Part shown: piece after piece, positions 20,675 to 29,392 of the stretch
How the letters are laid out: each line of letters starts with the position of its first letter
Numbering within the stretch: position 1 is the first letter of the stretch
Source of the DNA: Neorhizobium alkalisoli
GTDB lineage: Bacteria > Pseudomonadota > Alphaproteobacteria > Rhizobiales > Rhizobiaceae
Length of the DNA: 64,000 nucleotides
NCBI RefSeq assembly: GCF_002968635.1
Contig: NZ_PVBN01000003.1
Location: forward strand, 248,001 to 312,000
Direction: 5' to 3'
Translations under genes and position numbers: made by a program
Notes under the pieces: generated by a model
What the model saw: only the letters and a program-made list of their open reading frames with translations
What the model was told of the DNA's origin: nothing
Database searches by the model: none

Positions 20675-21847
20675 ATGAAGAAGACCATTCTCTGCGCCCT
20701 TGCGGCTTTGGCCTTGAGCAGCACGGCTTATGCCGACGTCATCAAGGTCGGCGTGGTCGGTCCGTTCTCGGGTCCGTTCGCGCTGCAGGGCAAGAACTTC
20801 AAGGCCGGCATCGATGCCTATATGGCGCTCAACGGCAACAAGGTCGGCAGCGACACGATCGAGATCATCTACCGAGACATCCCGACCGCCGATCCGGCGC
20901 AGTCCAAGGCGCTCGGCCAGGAGTTGATCGTAAAGGAAAAGGTCAAATATCTCGCAGGCTTCTACTTCACCCCGGACGCCATGGCCGTTACGCCGATCCT
21001 GAAACAGGGCAACGTGCCGATGGTCATCATGAACGCCGCCACCTCGGCGATCATGAAAACCAGCCCGCTCGTCGTGCGGACCTCGTTCACCACCTGGCAG
21101 ACTTCCACGCCGATCGCGAAGGTGGCGTTCGATGCGGGCGTGAAGAAGGTGATCTCGGTGGTCAGCGACTATGGTCCGGGCATCGACGCGGAAAACGCCT
21201 TCAAGGCAGGCTTCACAAAAGCTGGCGGCGAAGTGGTGGAGTCGATCCGCATACCACTCGCCACCAACGACTTCAGCCCGATCATGCAGCGCATCAAGGA
21301 TTCCGGTGCCCAGGGCGTCTTCGCCTTCCTGCCTTCCGGTCCGACAACCCTAGGCTTCGTCAAGGCCTATAACGACAACGGCCTGAAGGCCGCCGGGATC
21401 AAGTTTTTCGCGCCCGGCGACCTGACGCAGGAATCGGATCTGCCCGCACTCGGTGATGCGGCCCTCGGCATTCAGACGACGTTCCACTACGCCGTCTCGC
21501 ACGAATCCCCGGAAAACAAGACGTTCGTCGATGCTGCGGCCAAGGCGATTGGCAACAAGGCGGAACTCTCCTTCCCGGCTGTCGGCGCCTATGACGGCAT
21601 GCATGTGATCTACAAGATGATCGAGGCGACGGGCGGCAAACAGGATGCCGAGAAGGCAGTAGAAGCGGTAAAGGGCCTCTCCTGGACGAGCCCACGCGGC
21701 CCGGTTTCCATCGATCCGGAAAGTCGTCACATCACGCAGAACATTTATCTGCGCGAAGTCGCCAAAGGTACGGACGGGACCTACATCAACAAGGAAACCC
21801 AGACCTTCGAGAAGCAGGGCGATCCGGGCCTCGCTGCGGCCAAGTAA
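20675..21847 (+). CDS. Branched-chain-amino-acid-type ABC transporter substrate-binding protein
   Basis: Periplasmic binding protein of the LivJ/peripla_BP_6 family, 390 residues, with a Sec signal peptide (MKKTILCALAALALSSTAYA). The mature part opens DVIKVGVVGPFSGPFALQGK and contains VKKVISVVSDYGPGIDAENAF. ATG 20675 has AGGGAGG 8-9 bases upstream. It follows pobA by 118 bases and heads a five-gene Liv-type set. HAAT-type binding proteins beside aromatic catabolism genes often bind aromatic acids, so 4-hydroxybenzoate or a related compound is a plausible ligand, not proved here. Confidence 0.88.
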   Translation: MKKTILCALAALALSSTAYADVIKVGVVGPFSGPFALQGKNFKAGIDAYMALNGNKVGSDTIEIIYRDIPTADPAQSKALGQELIVKEKVKYLAGFYFTPDAMAVTPILKQGNVPMVIMNAATSAIMKTSPLVVRTSFTTWQTSTPIAKVAFDAGVKKVISVVSDYGPGIDAENAFKAGFTKAGGEVVESIRIPLATNDFSPIMQRIKDSGAQGVFAFLPSGPTTLGFVKAYNDNGLKAAGIKFFAPGDLTQESDLPALGDAALGIQTTFHYAVSHESPENKTFVDAAAKAIGNKAELSFPAVGAYDGMHVIYKMIEATGGKQDAEKAVEAVKGLSWTSPRGPVSIDPESRHITQNIYLREVAKGTDGTYINKETQTFEKQGDPGLAAAK

Positions 21848-21915
21848 CACGTCGAGAGAGTTCCGAACCCTCGGCGGGCTTGCCGTGGCCCGCCGTTTCC
21901 GGACAGGACATCCTG

Positions 21916-22779
21916 ATGCAGACAGTCTTCAGCATAGCCATCGACGCGCTTGCCTATGGCATGGTGCTGTTCGTCATATCGATCGGTCTTTCGGTCACCA
22001 TGGGCCTGATGCGCGTCGTCAACCTCGCGCATGGCGCTTTCGCGATGATCGGCGGCTATATCGCCTCCTACGTGGCGCGCGACCTGGGACTTGGTTATGC
22101 CGTCGCGGTGATCGCTGCCGTCGTCATCACCATCATCATCGCCATCCCGATCGAGCGGCTTCTCTATCGCCGCATCTATGGCCAGCCGGAACTGACGCAG
22201 GTGTTGATGACCATCGGCATCACCTTCTGCATCATCGGTATTGCAAATTATGCGATGGGGCCGACGTTGAAGACGATTCCGCTCGCGGAGCCGCTACGGG
22301 GATCGGTGGATCTCGGCTTCCGCACGATTTCTATCCACCGGCTGTTTGCCATCATCTGTGGCCTGGCAGTCGCGCTTGGTCTCTGGTTCGCGATCGAGAA
22401 GACCAGTTTCGGCGTGAAGCTGCGCGCTTCGGTGGACAATGCCGCCATGGCAGCGGCACTCGGCGTGCGAACCGAGATCGTTTATGCGATCAGCTTTGCG
22501 GTTGCTGTCGGGCTTGCCGCCTTCGGTGGAGTGGTAGGCGCCGAACTGCTGCCGGTCGAGCCGTATTACGCGCTCCGCTACATGGTCACCTTCCTGGTCG
22601 TCGTCTCCGTTGGCGGGGCGGGGTCTATTCCCGGCGCGCTGATTGCCTGCCTCCTGCTCGGGGCGATCGATACAACGGGGCGTTACCTGATGCCGGAATT
22701 CGGCGAGTTCTTCTTTTATCTCGCGGTGATCGCAATCATCTGCGTCTTTCCCCGCGGCCTTGCCGGGCGCGTGAAGTGA
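21916..22779 (+). CDS. Liv-type ABC transporter permease (LivH-like)
   Basis: Inner-membrane permease, 287 residues, with about eight hydrophobic segments. Family features: VISIGLSVTMGLMRVVNLAHGAFAMIGGY near the N terminus and FLVVVSVGGAGSIPGALIAC near the C terminus. ATG 21916 is preferred; a start at 21880 would add 12 residues without a hydrophobic lead. The ribosome site is weak (AGGACATCC). The gene sits between the binding protein and the LivM-like gene in one operon. Confidence 0.88.
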   Translation: MQTVFSIAIDALAYGMVLFVISIGLSVTMGLMRVVNLAHGAFAMIGGYIASYVARDLGLGYAVAVIAAVVITIIIAIPIERLLYRRIYGQPELTQVLMTIGITFCIIGIANYAMGPTLKTIPLAEPLRGSVDLGFRTISIHRLFAIICGLAVALGLWFAIEKTSFGVKLRASVDNAAMAAALGVRTEIVYAISFAVAVGLAAFGGVVGAELLPVEPYYALRYMVTFLVVVSVGGAGSIPGALIACLLLGAIDTTGRYLMPEFGEFFFYLAVIAIICVFPRGLAGRVK

Positions 22780-22795
22780 GGCGAACTAGGTAAAC

Positions 22796-23800
22796 ATGAC
22801 ATTGGCTGTGAACAATCAGAGCATACCTAGCCGGCCGCGGGGCGGCTCCTTCAGGCGCGATCTGATCGGCGTCGCGGTGATCGCCGTCTTTGCCGCGGCG
22901 GGCTACATCCTCTTCCCAGATAATCTCGCGCTGCTGACCCGCATTCTGGCAGTCGCCTTGCTTGTTCTCGCGCTCGATCTGGTGACAGGTTATTGCGGCG
23001 TAGCGACGCTCGGCCATGCCGCGCTCTTCGGTTCCGGCGCCTATGCCGCCGGCATTCTTTCAGCTCACTACGGCATCAACGACCCGCTGCTGATGACGCT
23101 CGGTGGCATCGTAGCCGGCGCCGTCGCAGGGCTTCTCTGTGCCGTCGTCATGTTGCGCGCGCATGGTTTGCCACAGCTCGTGTTGTCGATCGCGCTGATT
23201 TACCTGTTTCACGAACTTGCCAACAAGGCTTCCTCCTGGACGGGTGGCAGCGACGGCCTTTCAGGCATCATGCCGGATCCCGTTTTCGGCGTGTATGAGT
23301 TCGACCTCTTTGGCCATACCGCTTATTTCTTCGGCGTCGCGCTGCTGCTGATCGCCTTCGTCCTGCTGCGCCTCGTGGTCCGTTCTCCGTTCGGCATGTT
23401 GTGTCGCGGCATCAAGGAGGACCCCTTGCGCATTCGCGCCATGGGCGCCTCGCCGAATGCGGCACTTGCCAAGATGTACGTGATTTCCGGTGCAGTTGCC
23501 GGCACAGGGGGTGCACTCAGCGCGATCTCGACGCAGGTGGTCGCGCTCGATGCGCTATCGTTTACCCAGTCGGCCGAAGCGCTGGTCATGCTGGTGCTGG
23601 GCGGCACGGGATCTCTGTTCGGCGCGCTTGCCGGCACGCTGATCTTCATGCTGTTCGAAGACTATGTATCGGCCGCCAACCCCTTCCATTGGCTCACCAT
23701 GGTCGGCGTGCTCTTGATCGCGGTCGTGCTGTTTGCCCCGAAGGGCATCTACGGAACCGCGGCTGCGTACTTTACCCGCCGCGGGGAGGCGAACCGATGA
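22796..23800 (+). CDS. Liv-type ABC transporter permease (LivM-like)
   Basis: Second permease, 334 residues. It contains LDLVTGYCGVATLGHAALFGSGAYAAGIL and the loop GMLCRGIKEDPLRIRAMGASPNAAL that contacts the ATPase, then LVLGGTGSLFGALAGTLIFM. It begins 16 bases after the LivH-like stop and overlaps the ATPase gene by 4 bases (ATGA). Confidence 0.88.
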   Translation: MTLAVNNQSIPSRPRGGSFRRDLIGVAVIAVFAAAGYILFPDNLALLTRILAVALLVLALDLVTGYCGVATLGHAALFGSGAYAAGILSAHYGINDPLLMTLGGIVAGAVAGLLCAVVMLRAHGLPQLVLSIALIYLFHELANKASSWTGGSDGLSGIMPDPVFGVYEFDLFGHTAYFFGVALLLIAFVLLRLVVRSPFGMLCRGIKEDPLRIRAMGASPNAALAKMYVISGAVAGTGGALSAISTQVVALDALSFTQSAEALVMLVLGGTGSLFGALAGTLIFMLFEDYVSAANPFHWLTMVGVLLIAVVLFAPKGIYGTAAAYFTRRGEANR

Positions 23801-24561
23801 GCCCCGTTTTCGAAGTTGCCAATCTCAAGCGGTCGTTCGGTGGCCTTGTCGTCACCAACGACGTGTCGCTTTCCATGGCGCCGGGCGACCGGGTTGCCCT
23901 GATCGGGCCGAACGGCGCCGGCAAAACAACTTTCGTCAACCTCGTGACCGGCAACCTGCCGCCGAGTTCCGGCGAGGTTCGCCTCGGTGGCGAGACCGTT
24001 ACCAGGGTCGACGCCATCGGTCGGGTGCGTCGCGGTCTCGTCCGTTCGTTCCAGGTGACGCGGCTCTTCCAGGACATGACGCCTGCCGAGCACGTGGGGC
24101 TTGCGGTCCTGCAGCGCGATGGCCGCGCCGGTCGCCTCTTCGGCCGCTTCCTCAACATGACAGAGGTGATGGCGGAAGTCTCTGAACTGCTGGAAAAACT
24201 GGGCTTGGCGGAGCTGGCGTATCGCAAGGTGCGCGAGATCGCCTACGGTCAGCAGCGGCTTCTGGAAATCGCCGTTGCTTTGGCTCTGAAGCCGAAGGTG
24301 TTGCTACTCGACGAGCCTGCGGCCGGCGTGCCGCAGAGTGATACGGGCCGAATCGAGCAGGCGCTAGCGGATCTGCCGCCGGACTTGGCCGTGCTGATGA
24401 TCGAGCACGACATGGATCTCGTCTTCCGGTTCGCCAAGCGGGTGATCGTGCTGGCCGCCGGCACCATTATCTTCGACGGCCTGCCGGCCGATGTCACCAA
24501 GGATGCCCGCGTTCGCGAGGCCTATCTCGGAAATTATGCCAATGCCAGCCACGTCGCTTGA
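23797..24561 (+). CDS. Liv-type ABC transporter ATP-binding protein (LivG-like)
   Basis: ATPase of 254 residues starting in the ATGA overlap with the permease gene. Motifs: GPNGAGKTTFVNLVTG (Walker A), the LivG-type RSFQVTRLFQDMTPAEHV, a variant signature YGQQR in place of LSxGQ, LLLDEPAAGVPQSD (Walker B and D-loop) and IEHDMDLVF. The branched-chain-type BCA_ABC C-terminal tail (ARVREAYLGNYA) is present. It overlaps the next ATPase by 20 bases. Confidence 0.9.
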   Translation: MSPVFEVANLKRSFGGLVVTNDVSLSMAPGDRVALIGPNGAGKTTFVNLVTGNLPPSSGEVRLGGETVTRVDAIGRVRRGLVRSFQVTRLFQDMTPAEHVGLAVLQRDGRAGRLFGRFLNMTEVMAEVSELLEKLGLAELAYRKVREIAYGQQRLLEIAVALALKPKVLLLDEPAAGVPQSDTGRIEQALADLPPDLAVLMIEHDMDLVFRFAKRVIVLAAGTIIFDGLPADVTKDARVREAYLGNYANASHVA

Positions 24562-25258
24562 GGTTGAGAACCTTTCCGCAGGATACGGGCCGACCAGGGT
24601 TCTGGAAGGCATATCCTTCATGGTGCCCGCGGGCCAGCGGCTCGCCGTCCTCGGTCGAAACGGCATGGGCAAGACGACGCTGCTTGCCTCGCTCGCCGGC
24701 CAGACGAAACGTTATGAGGGTAGCATCCGCCTCGGCAATGCCGACATTACGACTGCGCCGAGCGCTTCCCGTGCTCTCAAGGGGCTAGGCTACGTGCCGC
24801 AGGCGCGCTGCATTTTCCCGACACTGACGGTGGAGGAAAACCTCTTCGTCGGCCTCAAGGGTCGGCCGAAGACGGCGCTTGAGGAAGCCTACCAGATGTT
24901 TCCGCGCCTGAAGGAACGCCGGCGCAACCTCGGCAATCAGCTTTCCGGTGGCGAACAGCAGATGCTGACGACCGCGCGCAGCATCCTTGGCCGCCCGTCC
25001 GTCCTGCTTCTCGACGAGCCGTTGGAAGGGCTGGCGCCGGTCATCTGCGAAGAATTGATGGTGGCTTTTGCCGAACTCGCAAAGACGGGCGACATGACCA
25101 TCCTACTGGTCGAACAGCGCATCCAGAGCGCACTCGATTTCGCTGACAGGGTCATTATTCTGGAGCGCGGCAGACTGGCCTGGACTGGCACCCCGCAAGA
25201 GCTTTCCGCGAACCGTGACGCTGTGGACCGGTTCCTTGGCGTGGGCGGCCTGCACTAG
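24542..25258 (+). CDS. Liv-type ABC transporter ATP-binding protein (LivF-like)
   Basis: Second ATPase, 238 residues. It has LSAGYGPTRVLEGISF, GRNGMGKTTLLASLAG (Walker A), LGYVPQARCIFPTLTVEENL, QLSGGEQQML (signature), LLDEPLEGLAP (Walker B) and LLVEQRIQSAL in the LivF manner. ATG 24542 is taken because CGGA lies about 10 bases upstream; ATG 24536 is also possible. It ends the importer operon. Confidence 0.9.
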   Translation: MPATSLEVENLSAGYGPTRVLEGISFMVPAGQRLAVLGRNGMGKTTLLASLAGQTKRYEGSIRLGNADITTAPSASRALKGLGYVPQARCIFPTLTVEENLFVGLKGRPKTALEEAYQMFPRLKERRRNLGNQLSGGEQQMLTTARSILGRPSVLLLDEPLEGLAPVICEELMVAFAELAKTGDMTILLVEQRIQSALDFADRVIILERGRLAWTGTPQELSANRDAVDRFLGVGGLH

Positions 25259-25455
25259 TGTCCCGGCGCTTGCTTGTTCTCTCAGCAGTTCGGCGTAGAA
25301 CCGTTCTTCCCGGACCCGGTTGAGCGCTGCAAATTCTTCCGTTGCGGCGATAGCGCCTTCCTCGTTGATTTCTGGAGTGCCGTTGCGGGAATTCGCACGG
25401 CCGCGGTTCGGATTGTTGACCTCGGCCGCTTCAACCGTAAGCAGTGCTCCGGACG

Positions 25456-25620
25456 ACGTGATCGTCAGCAACGGGATCGGCCTTTCTCCGGACGGCCGCC
25501 GGATGCGCCGTTATCTAAGCCGGGTTTTCGATACGGACCGGATAGCGGATCGATCTCCAACTCCATTATTCGATGACCGGTGAGCGGCCGGACGGCGCTT
25601 GCTTCGATGGGGAAGGGGAG
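25456..25620 (+). pseudogene. Fragment of an SMP-30/gluconolactonase gene
   Basis: The frame reads DDVIVSNGIGLSPDGRRM and then RVFDTDRIADRSPTPLFDD; after a frame change near 25580 it continues ERPDGACFDGEGEA. This order (NG-SPDG, then R-V-FD, then PDGACxDxEG) is the conserved core of SMP-30/gluconolactonase/LRE proteins. Both ends and the catalytic metal ligands are missing and the frame is broken, so it is a relic. I recognise it from the motif order only. Confidence 0.5.
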
Positions 25621-25773
25621 GCAATCGATGGGGGAGGGTATCATCAACAAGCGGCAGCATTCACCTTTACCTTGCTGGCGCTGCTCGATGCCCTAAAGAT
25701 GTTCAAAGGCCCAATCACCACGGTGATGGCTGGCCTTGGCGCGAGTGGATATCCACTGGCCGTTGAGCCATGA
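25618..25773 (+). pseudogene. Fragment of a type II 3-dehydroquinate dehydratase gene (aroQ)
   Basis: The frame ends with AAAFTFTLLALLDALKMFKG followed by PITTVMAGLGASGYPLAVEP and a stop. Type II dehydroquinases have the same pieces (N-A-A-x-T-H/F-T-S-x-A-L-x-D-A-L and a C-terminal MGLGxxGY), but the intervening active-site HISN...R region is deleted. Just upstream, GGTATCATCAAC would read GIIN in another frame, so a frameshift also occurred. It is a clear non-functional relic directly after the SMP-30 relic. Confidence 0.55.
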
Positions 25774-25994
25774 GCTGCTGATAGCAGAAGATAAAAGATG
25801 GCCAGATGGGCATTTCTGAGAAAGGCGAGCTAGGTTTCGCCGCGCGCCAGCGGCGATCTTACGCGTTCATCCGGATTAATGAGAGCAGGTGGGTCTCATT
25901 GCAAGCCGCACTTCATTCTTGAACTCACCCTGTGTTGTCCGCGTATCGCATAAAATGAATTATGGAACTGCAACGACACCCCTGGATATCATCG

Positions 25995-25999
25995 ATAAA
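25995..25999. repeat. Target-site duplication, left copy (ATAAA)
   Basis: ATAAA lies directly outside the left TGT end and is repeated in the same orientation at 60125-60129, directly outside the right ACA end. Five bases is the duplication length known for Tn7, Tn5053 and Mu relatives. Confidence 0.9.
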
Positions 26000-26012
26000 T
26001 GTAAAAACGGAA
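26000..26012 (+). repeat. Left terminal inverted repeat of the Tn7-like element
   Basis: TGTAAAAACGGAA, identical to the reverse complement of 60112-60124. The TGT terminus is the standard end recognised by TnsB/TniA/MuA-family transposases. Confidence 0.92.
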
Positions 26013-26019
26013 CCAAGTA

Positions 26020-26068
26020 TGGCCCAAACTGTGAGCTTCTGGCCCAAACCGGAACGTAGCGTGGCCCA
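26020..26068 (+). promoter_or_regulatory. Left-end TnsB-binding sites
   Basis: Three copies of TGGCCCA at 26020-26026, 26040-26046 and 26062-26068, spaced 20 and 22 bases apart. The first lies 20 bases from the tip, exactly as at the right end. The stretch 26041-26068 recurs inverted at 60024-60051. Binding by TnsB is inferred from position and repetition. Confidence 0.8.
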
Positions 26069-26427
26069 ATCCCTCATCTGACGAAATTCGAACGCCTCAA
26101 CGAATACCGGCTCTTCGAACGGAAACCAACAGACTTAATGGATTTTCCCTGCAGGTGCGCCTCGCCATAAGCTTGCCTGGCATGGGGCTGAGGTCGTCAC
26201 TCATGCGGTCGTCGAACAGACGATATGCCGTGGACAGCTTTTAAAATGGACTTGCTCTCATCGCGAATCACTCATATTTTCTTGATGTTCCCTGGCAGGA
26301 ACGTGCCACCCGTCAGTTGCGAAGCTGTTGACAGCACTGCCTTAGATGAACTTTGAACCCGATCATGTTTTACTCGGGGCTCAAGAGGTGGTTGACGGGT
26401 GACGCTTCTGAAGGCCAGGAGAAAAAC
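26069..26427 (+). other. Left-end spacer of the transposon
   Basis: No gene that I can support. A short frame from about 26091 reads LTKFERLNEYRLFERKPTDL without a start codon and may be a relic or chance. TTGACA at 26328-26333 could be a -35 element for the DUF5623 gene, but no good -10 follows. The ribosome site AGGAG for that gene lies near 26418. Confidence 0.35.
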
Positions 26428-27750
26428 ATGTCATCTGCAAGTGTTCGTCCCACAACCCTTGAAGGCATTAAGCGGCTCGCAAAATTGCTGTCGAAAGAGC
26501 AAGGCGTCCCGCACTCTTCCGGACTTGATCTAGCTTCTCACCAGGCTGGCTTTGCAAACTATCAAAATGCTCGCCGAAACCTCCGCTCGTCCGCAAGCCA
26601 TAGGGATAGCCGTAGGCAGGAGCCCGCCGTAAGCTCATTTCCCGTCTACATCAATGTCTTTTGGAAAGATTCAAAGACAAAGGAAACAGGCACAGAGATT
26701 ATCGAGGTGCCTCTCTCCAAGCCGCTCGATGATATCATTGAGAGCCGCTACTATAAGAAGGTGCGCGGGCTCAGCAGATTCAAACGTTGGGCATCCGATC
26801 ATATCCTCTGCCAAGTCACAATCGACGGCCAAAGCTCAGCGATTGCAGAAGCTTGTAAAGCAGCACGTGCTCTGCAGTTCATGATGGCGACAGGCTTGAA
26901 ACCATCCCCGAAAAGCCTGCCGATGAGCGATTATGGGCGCAATAAATTGCCGGGACGCGACCACCCAAGTTCCTGGTATGATCCCATTAGCAAGAAGTAT
27001 ATCGGCGTTGACGAGCCCTATGCCGCTTCAGTTGAAGAAAAGAAGACAGAAAGGGCGGCCTGGGCGACACGTCTCGGACAAGAGATCGTGAAACCCGAAT
27101 GGGCGGGTATGTACTATCCAGAGGGTGGCAGCGAGCTATATCTCATTTCCGACAAAGAGAAGGGTTTGTCCGCCGAGTTGGTTGCCGCTGCCTTGGCAAC
27201 CTTGGATGCTCCGATTGTTCCGGAAAACTGCAAATCAGTCGAAGTTAAAGACGGCGACTATTTTCGCTCGCCCGGTGAAATCAGCGCCCAGACCAAGGCG
27301 ACGCGGCCCAAGGGCGAGAAAAAGCAGCGGGCTTCAGCTACGACTGTTCCATACCAGATGTTCATGGCATCTGGCCGACGGCCGAGCGTTCGGATGGCGA
27401 GTGAAAAACATGCTGAGTTGGGGCAGCTTTTGAAAGATGTGTTGAGCGCTACTTATGAGCGGAAAGGCGTCTACAAGCGAATCGATAAGGTTAGGTGCGA
27501 ACTGGATGACTGGGTGCAAGCTGAATACACCAGCGAGGAACTCAGCGACCAAGTCTTCTTCGATCTCTACTATCACGAGCGCCACGAGGTGCCAGATAAC
27601 GAGCAAGGCAAGAAGGGTCGGGAAGTCCACACCGAACGGCTGCGAAAGGTCCAAGCCATCCTTCGGAAGGAGTATCCGGATTGCGAGCCCGTCCGGACTT
27701 TGGTCCGAAAGCTCGATCTAGCAATCAAGTCGCTTACGATCTGGAATTGA
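26428..27750 (+). CDS. DUF5623 domain-containing protein
   Basis: Protein of 440 residues of unknown function. The N-terminal segment TTLEGIKRLAKLLSKEQGVP, followed by SGLDLASHQAGFANYQNARR, is the motif at the start of DUF5623 proteins and of some glyoxalase-related proteins. The rest is soluble, with many charged residues and no known catalytic motif. The start at 26428 has CCAGGAG 6-7 bases upstream; an ATG at 26353 has no good site. It is the first cargo gene inside the left end, and proteins of this family are often seen on mobile elements. I cannot state a function. Confidence 0.7.
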   Translation: MSSASVRPTTLEGIKRLAKLLSKEQGVPHSSGLDLASHQAGFANYQNARRNLRSSASHRDSRRQEPAVSSFPVYINVFWKDSKTKETGTEIIEVPLSKPLDDIIESRYYKKVRGLSRFKRWASDHILCQVTIDGQSSAIAEACKAARALQFMMATGLKPSPKSLPMSDYGRNKLPGRDHPSSWYDPISKKYIGVDEPYAASVEEKKTERAAWATRLGQEIVKPEWAGMYYPEGGSELYLISDKEKGLSAELVAAALATLDAPIVPENCKSVEVKDGDYFRSPGEISAQTKATRPKGEKKQRASATTVPYQMFMASGRRPSVRMASEKHAELGQLLKDVLSATYERKGVYKRIDKVRCELDDWVQAEYTSEELSDQVFFDLYYHERHEVPDNEQGKKGREVHTERLRKVQAILRKEYPDCEPVRTLVRKLDLAIKSLTIWN

Positions 27751-27756
27751 ATTCAC

Positions 27757-27791
27757 CACGATTGCGCGGTCACCACGACCGCGCAATCGTG
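27757..27791. terminator. Strong hairpin between convergent genes
   Basis: A perfect 15-bp stem with a 5-base loop (CACGATTGCGCGGTC, loop ACCAC, then its complement) lies 6 bases after the DUF5623 stop and before the end of the convergent KAP gene. There is no long T-run on either side, so it may stop polymerase poorly on its own or protect transcript ends. Confidence 0.6.
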
Positions 27792-27908
27792 TTCAGTTGC
27801 GCCCAAATGTCGACGGCGCACATCAACCGCCCATTGGAATGGTGTCACTCCGAGACGATACCTGTCCCCAACGATGACAGTCGCCCCGTCTTAAAGTTGT
27901 TAGCTGAC

Positions 27909-29240
27909 CTACTTCTCACCCACCTGAAAAATCCGAAAGTAATCTCGTTCGATATTCGGCAGGATTTTCACAGCCCGGCCAAAGGTGTCGAAGGTTTTTG
28001 CAAAATTCGATTTGTCCTCTTCTTTCTCAGCAGTTCCAGTCAACGCGAAACGCCAGACCCCGCTCAGTAAGTAAGCACCGTGGTTGTACTGATCCGCTTT
28101 GCTGTCAAGCATGCTTTTGCTGATCCCAAAAAAAGCCTCGATCTCGCCGACTTCGAGAGTTTGCTTCATTGCCCGGTGAAAGAAATCTGGCTTTAGGACC
28201 TGCCAGAGGACCAGAGAAATGATGACGACCTGATAACCGAAGTAGAATTGTCCGAACTCCTTTCTGCGCGGCAACAGTGCGAGGCGCGTGAGAAGTTTTT
28301 CAACGTCGCGGAGTGACACGTTGTTCTTGTTGATAGCCAGCTCGATTTGCTCAACGGCAATCTCGATAGCTTTCGGCTCGATCCCCATCTCGGAGCCAGC
28401 TGACTGCAGGTATTTTATCGTCGCATGCATGTTAGAGTGCTGGCCGACCAACTGCGGCAACTGCGTAGATAGGGACACAAAGCGCTTCAAGTAGTCCGCA
28501 GCATCGACCCCTGCCCCGTACCGAACTCGGACGATATGTTCCAAACCGTCCAAGTTCACGCCCAAGACGAAGTGAACTCTCTCTACCGCAAAGAAGTGTT
28601 TAATCACCTCCAAGACGGAGAGTGCGTAATCCGGTCTGCAACGGTCGAGTTCGTCGACAACGATGATGAGCGGATTGCCGTCTTTTGTTAGTTCACCCAA
28701 TGCAGATCGAAATTGTAGCATGGCGGCTCTCCGGCCGTCTTCACGCTTCCAGAAAGCTTCCGCCGCCTTTTCTGCTTCCTTTCCACCAGCCTCTATCGCC
28801 GCGTCAACGAGAGGTCCTGCGATCTCTGTAACCCCCGCAGTCGTGACAGCAGCACCAATTCGCAGAGCAGGACGAGCGAGAGTAACGGCTATTTTCTTTG
28901 CCTTTTTCCAGGTTGCCCCGGTTTTCTCGGCCGGTAGGCGTTCGCCGATGGCCCCAGTCAAACTGATCAAAGGGTCGTCCAAATAGTCATTGGCGAAAGC
29001 GTCGAAGTACACCGTTGTAGCCGAACCGCCATTTTCGGTCCGGTGTGCACCCACCCACCTTTTGAGAAAATAGGACTTACCGCTGCCCCAGGGCCCATCG
29101 ACGGCTAAGACTATCGGGTCTTCTACCCGCTCTAAAAGCTCGGAAATCTGCTCTCCAGCCGATTTTCGTTGCAACAAGTCGTTTTCGCCGAAACCTTCTT
29201 CGTAAAGGACGATTTCTTTTTGGAGAGGGTACAAACGCAT
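27909..29240 (-). CDS. KAP-family P-loop NTPase
   Basis: Protein of 443 residues. Walker A DGPWGSGKSYFLKRW lies at about residues 48-62 and Walker B PLIIVVDELDRCRPDYALS near residue 200. The spacing and the GPWGSGKS / DELDR pair are diagnostic of KAP NTPases. Between them are hydrophobic helices (about 125-165: ARPALRIGAAVTTAGVTEIAG) where KAP proteins often have a membrane insertion. A sensor-like region follows (FVLGVNLDGL). KAP NTPases are common in mobile and defence loci, but no general activity is established. A small gene (29393-29599) precedes it on the same strand. Confidence 0.85.
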   Translation of the reverse strand: MRLYPLQKEIVLYEEGFGENDLLQRKSAGEQISELLERVEDPIVLAVDGPWGSGKSYFLKRWVGAHRTENGGSATTVYFDAFANDYLDDPLISLTGAIGERLPAEKTGATWKKAKKIAVTLARPALRIGAAVTTAGVTEIAGPLVDAAIEAGGKEAEKAAEAFWKREDGRRAAMLQFRSALGELTKDGNPLIIVVDELDRCRPDYALSVLEVIKHFFAVERVHFVLGVNLDGLEHIVRVRYGAGVDAADYLKRFVSLSTQLPQLVGQHSNMHATIKYLQSAGSEMGIEPKAIEIAVEQIELAINKNNVSLRDVEKLLTRLALLPRRKEFGQFYFGYQVVIISLVLWQVLKPDFFHRAMKQTLEVGEIEAFFGISKSMLDSKADQYNHGAYLLSGVWRFALTGTAEKEEDKSNFAKTFDTFGRAVKILPNIERDYFRIFQVGEK

Positions 29241-29392
29241 CAGGGGCTCGGATGATGAAATCGATTAGTCGATAAAATGCCAGCAGTAACTGGCCGCAAG
29301 CAAGGAGCACCTCGCTACGGGGCCAGGTTTCCCCTAAGTTGCATTGCCAAAAGAGCGTTCTAGTGACGATGCGCTTCAAAACAAGCGTTCGT

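Larger units (their letters stand above)
25259..25994 (+). other. Degenerate region between the Liv-type operon and the transposon
   Basis: No intact gene. It contains the SMP-30 and aroQ relics. From about 25265 to 25450 the minus strand reads GTPEINEEGAIAATEEFAALNRVREERF, which looks like old coding sequence I cannot assign. From 25774 to 25994 nothing is recognisable. Confidence 0.5.

Noticed and set aside
21885..22793. 302-codon plus-strand frame rich in Arg/His
   Set aside because: Out-of-frame shadow of the LivH-like permease, whose own frame has clear membrane helices.
26328..26350. TTGACA as a promoter -35 for the DUF5623 gene
   Set aside because: No acceptable -10 at the right spacing.
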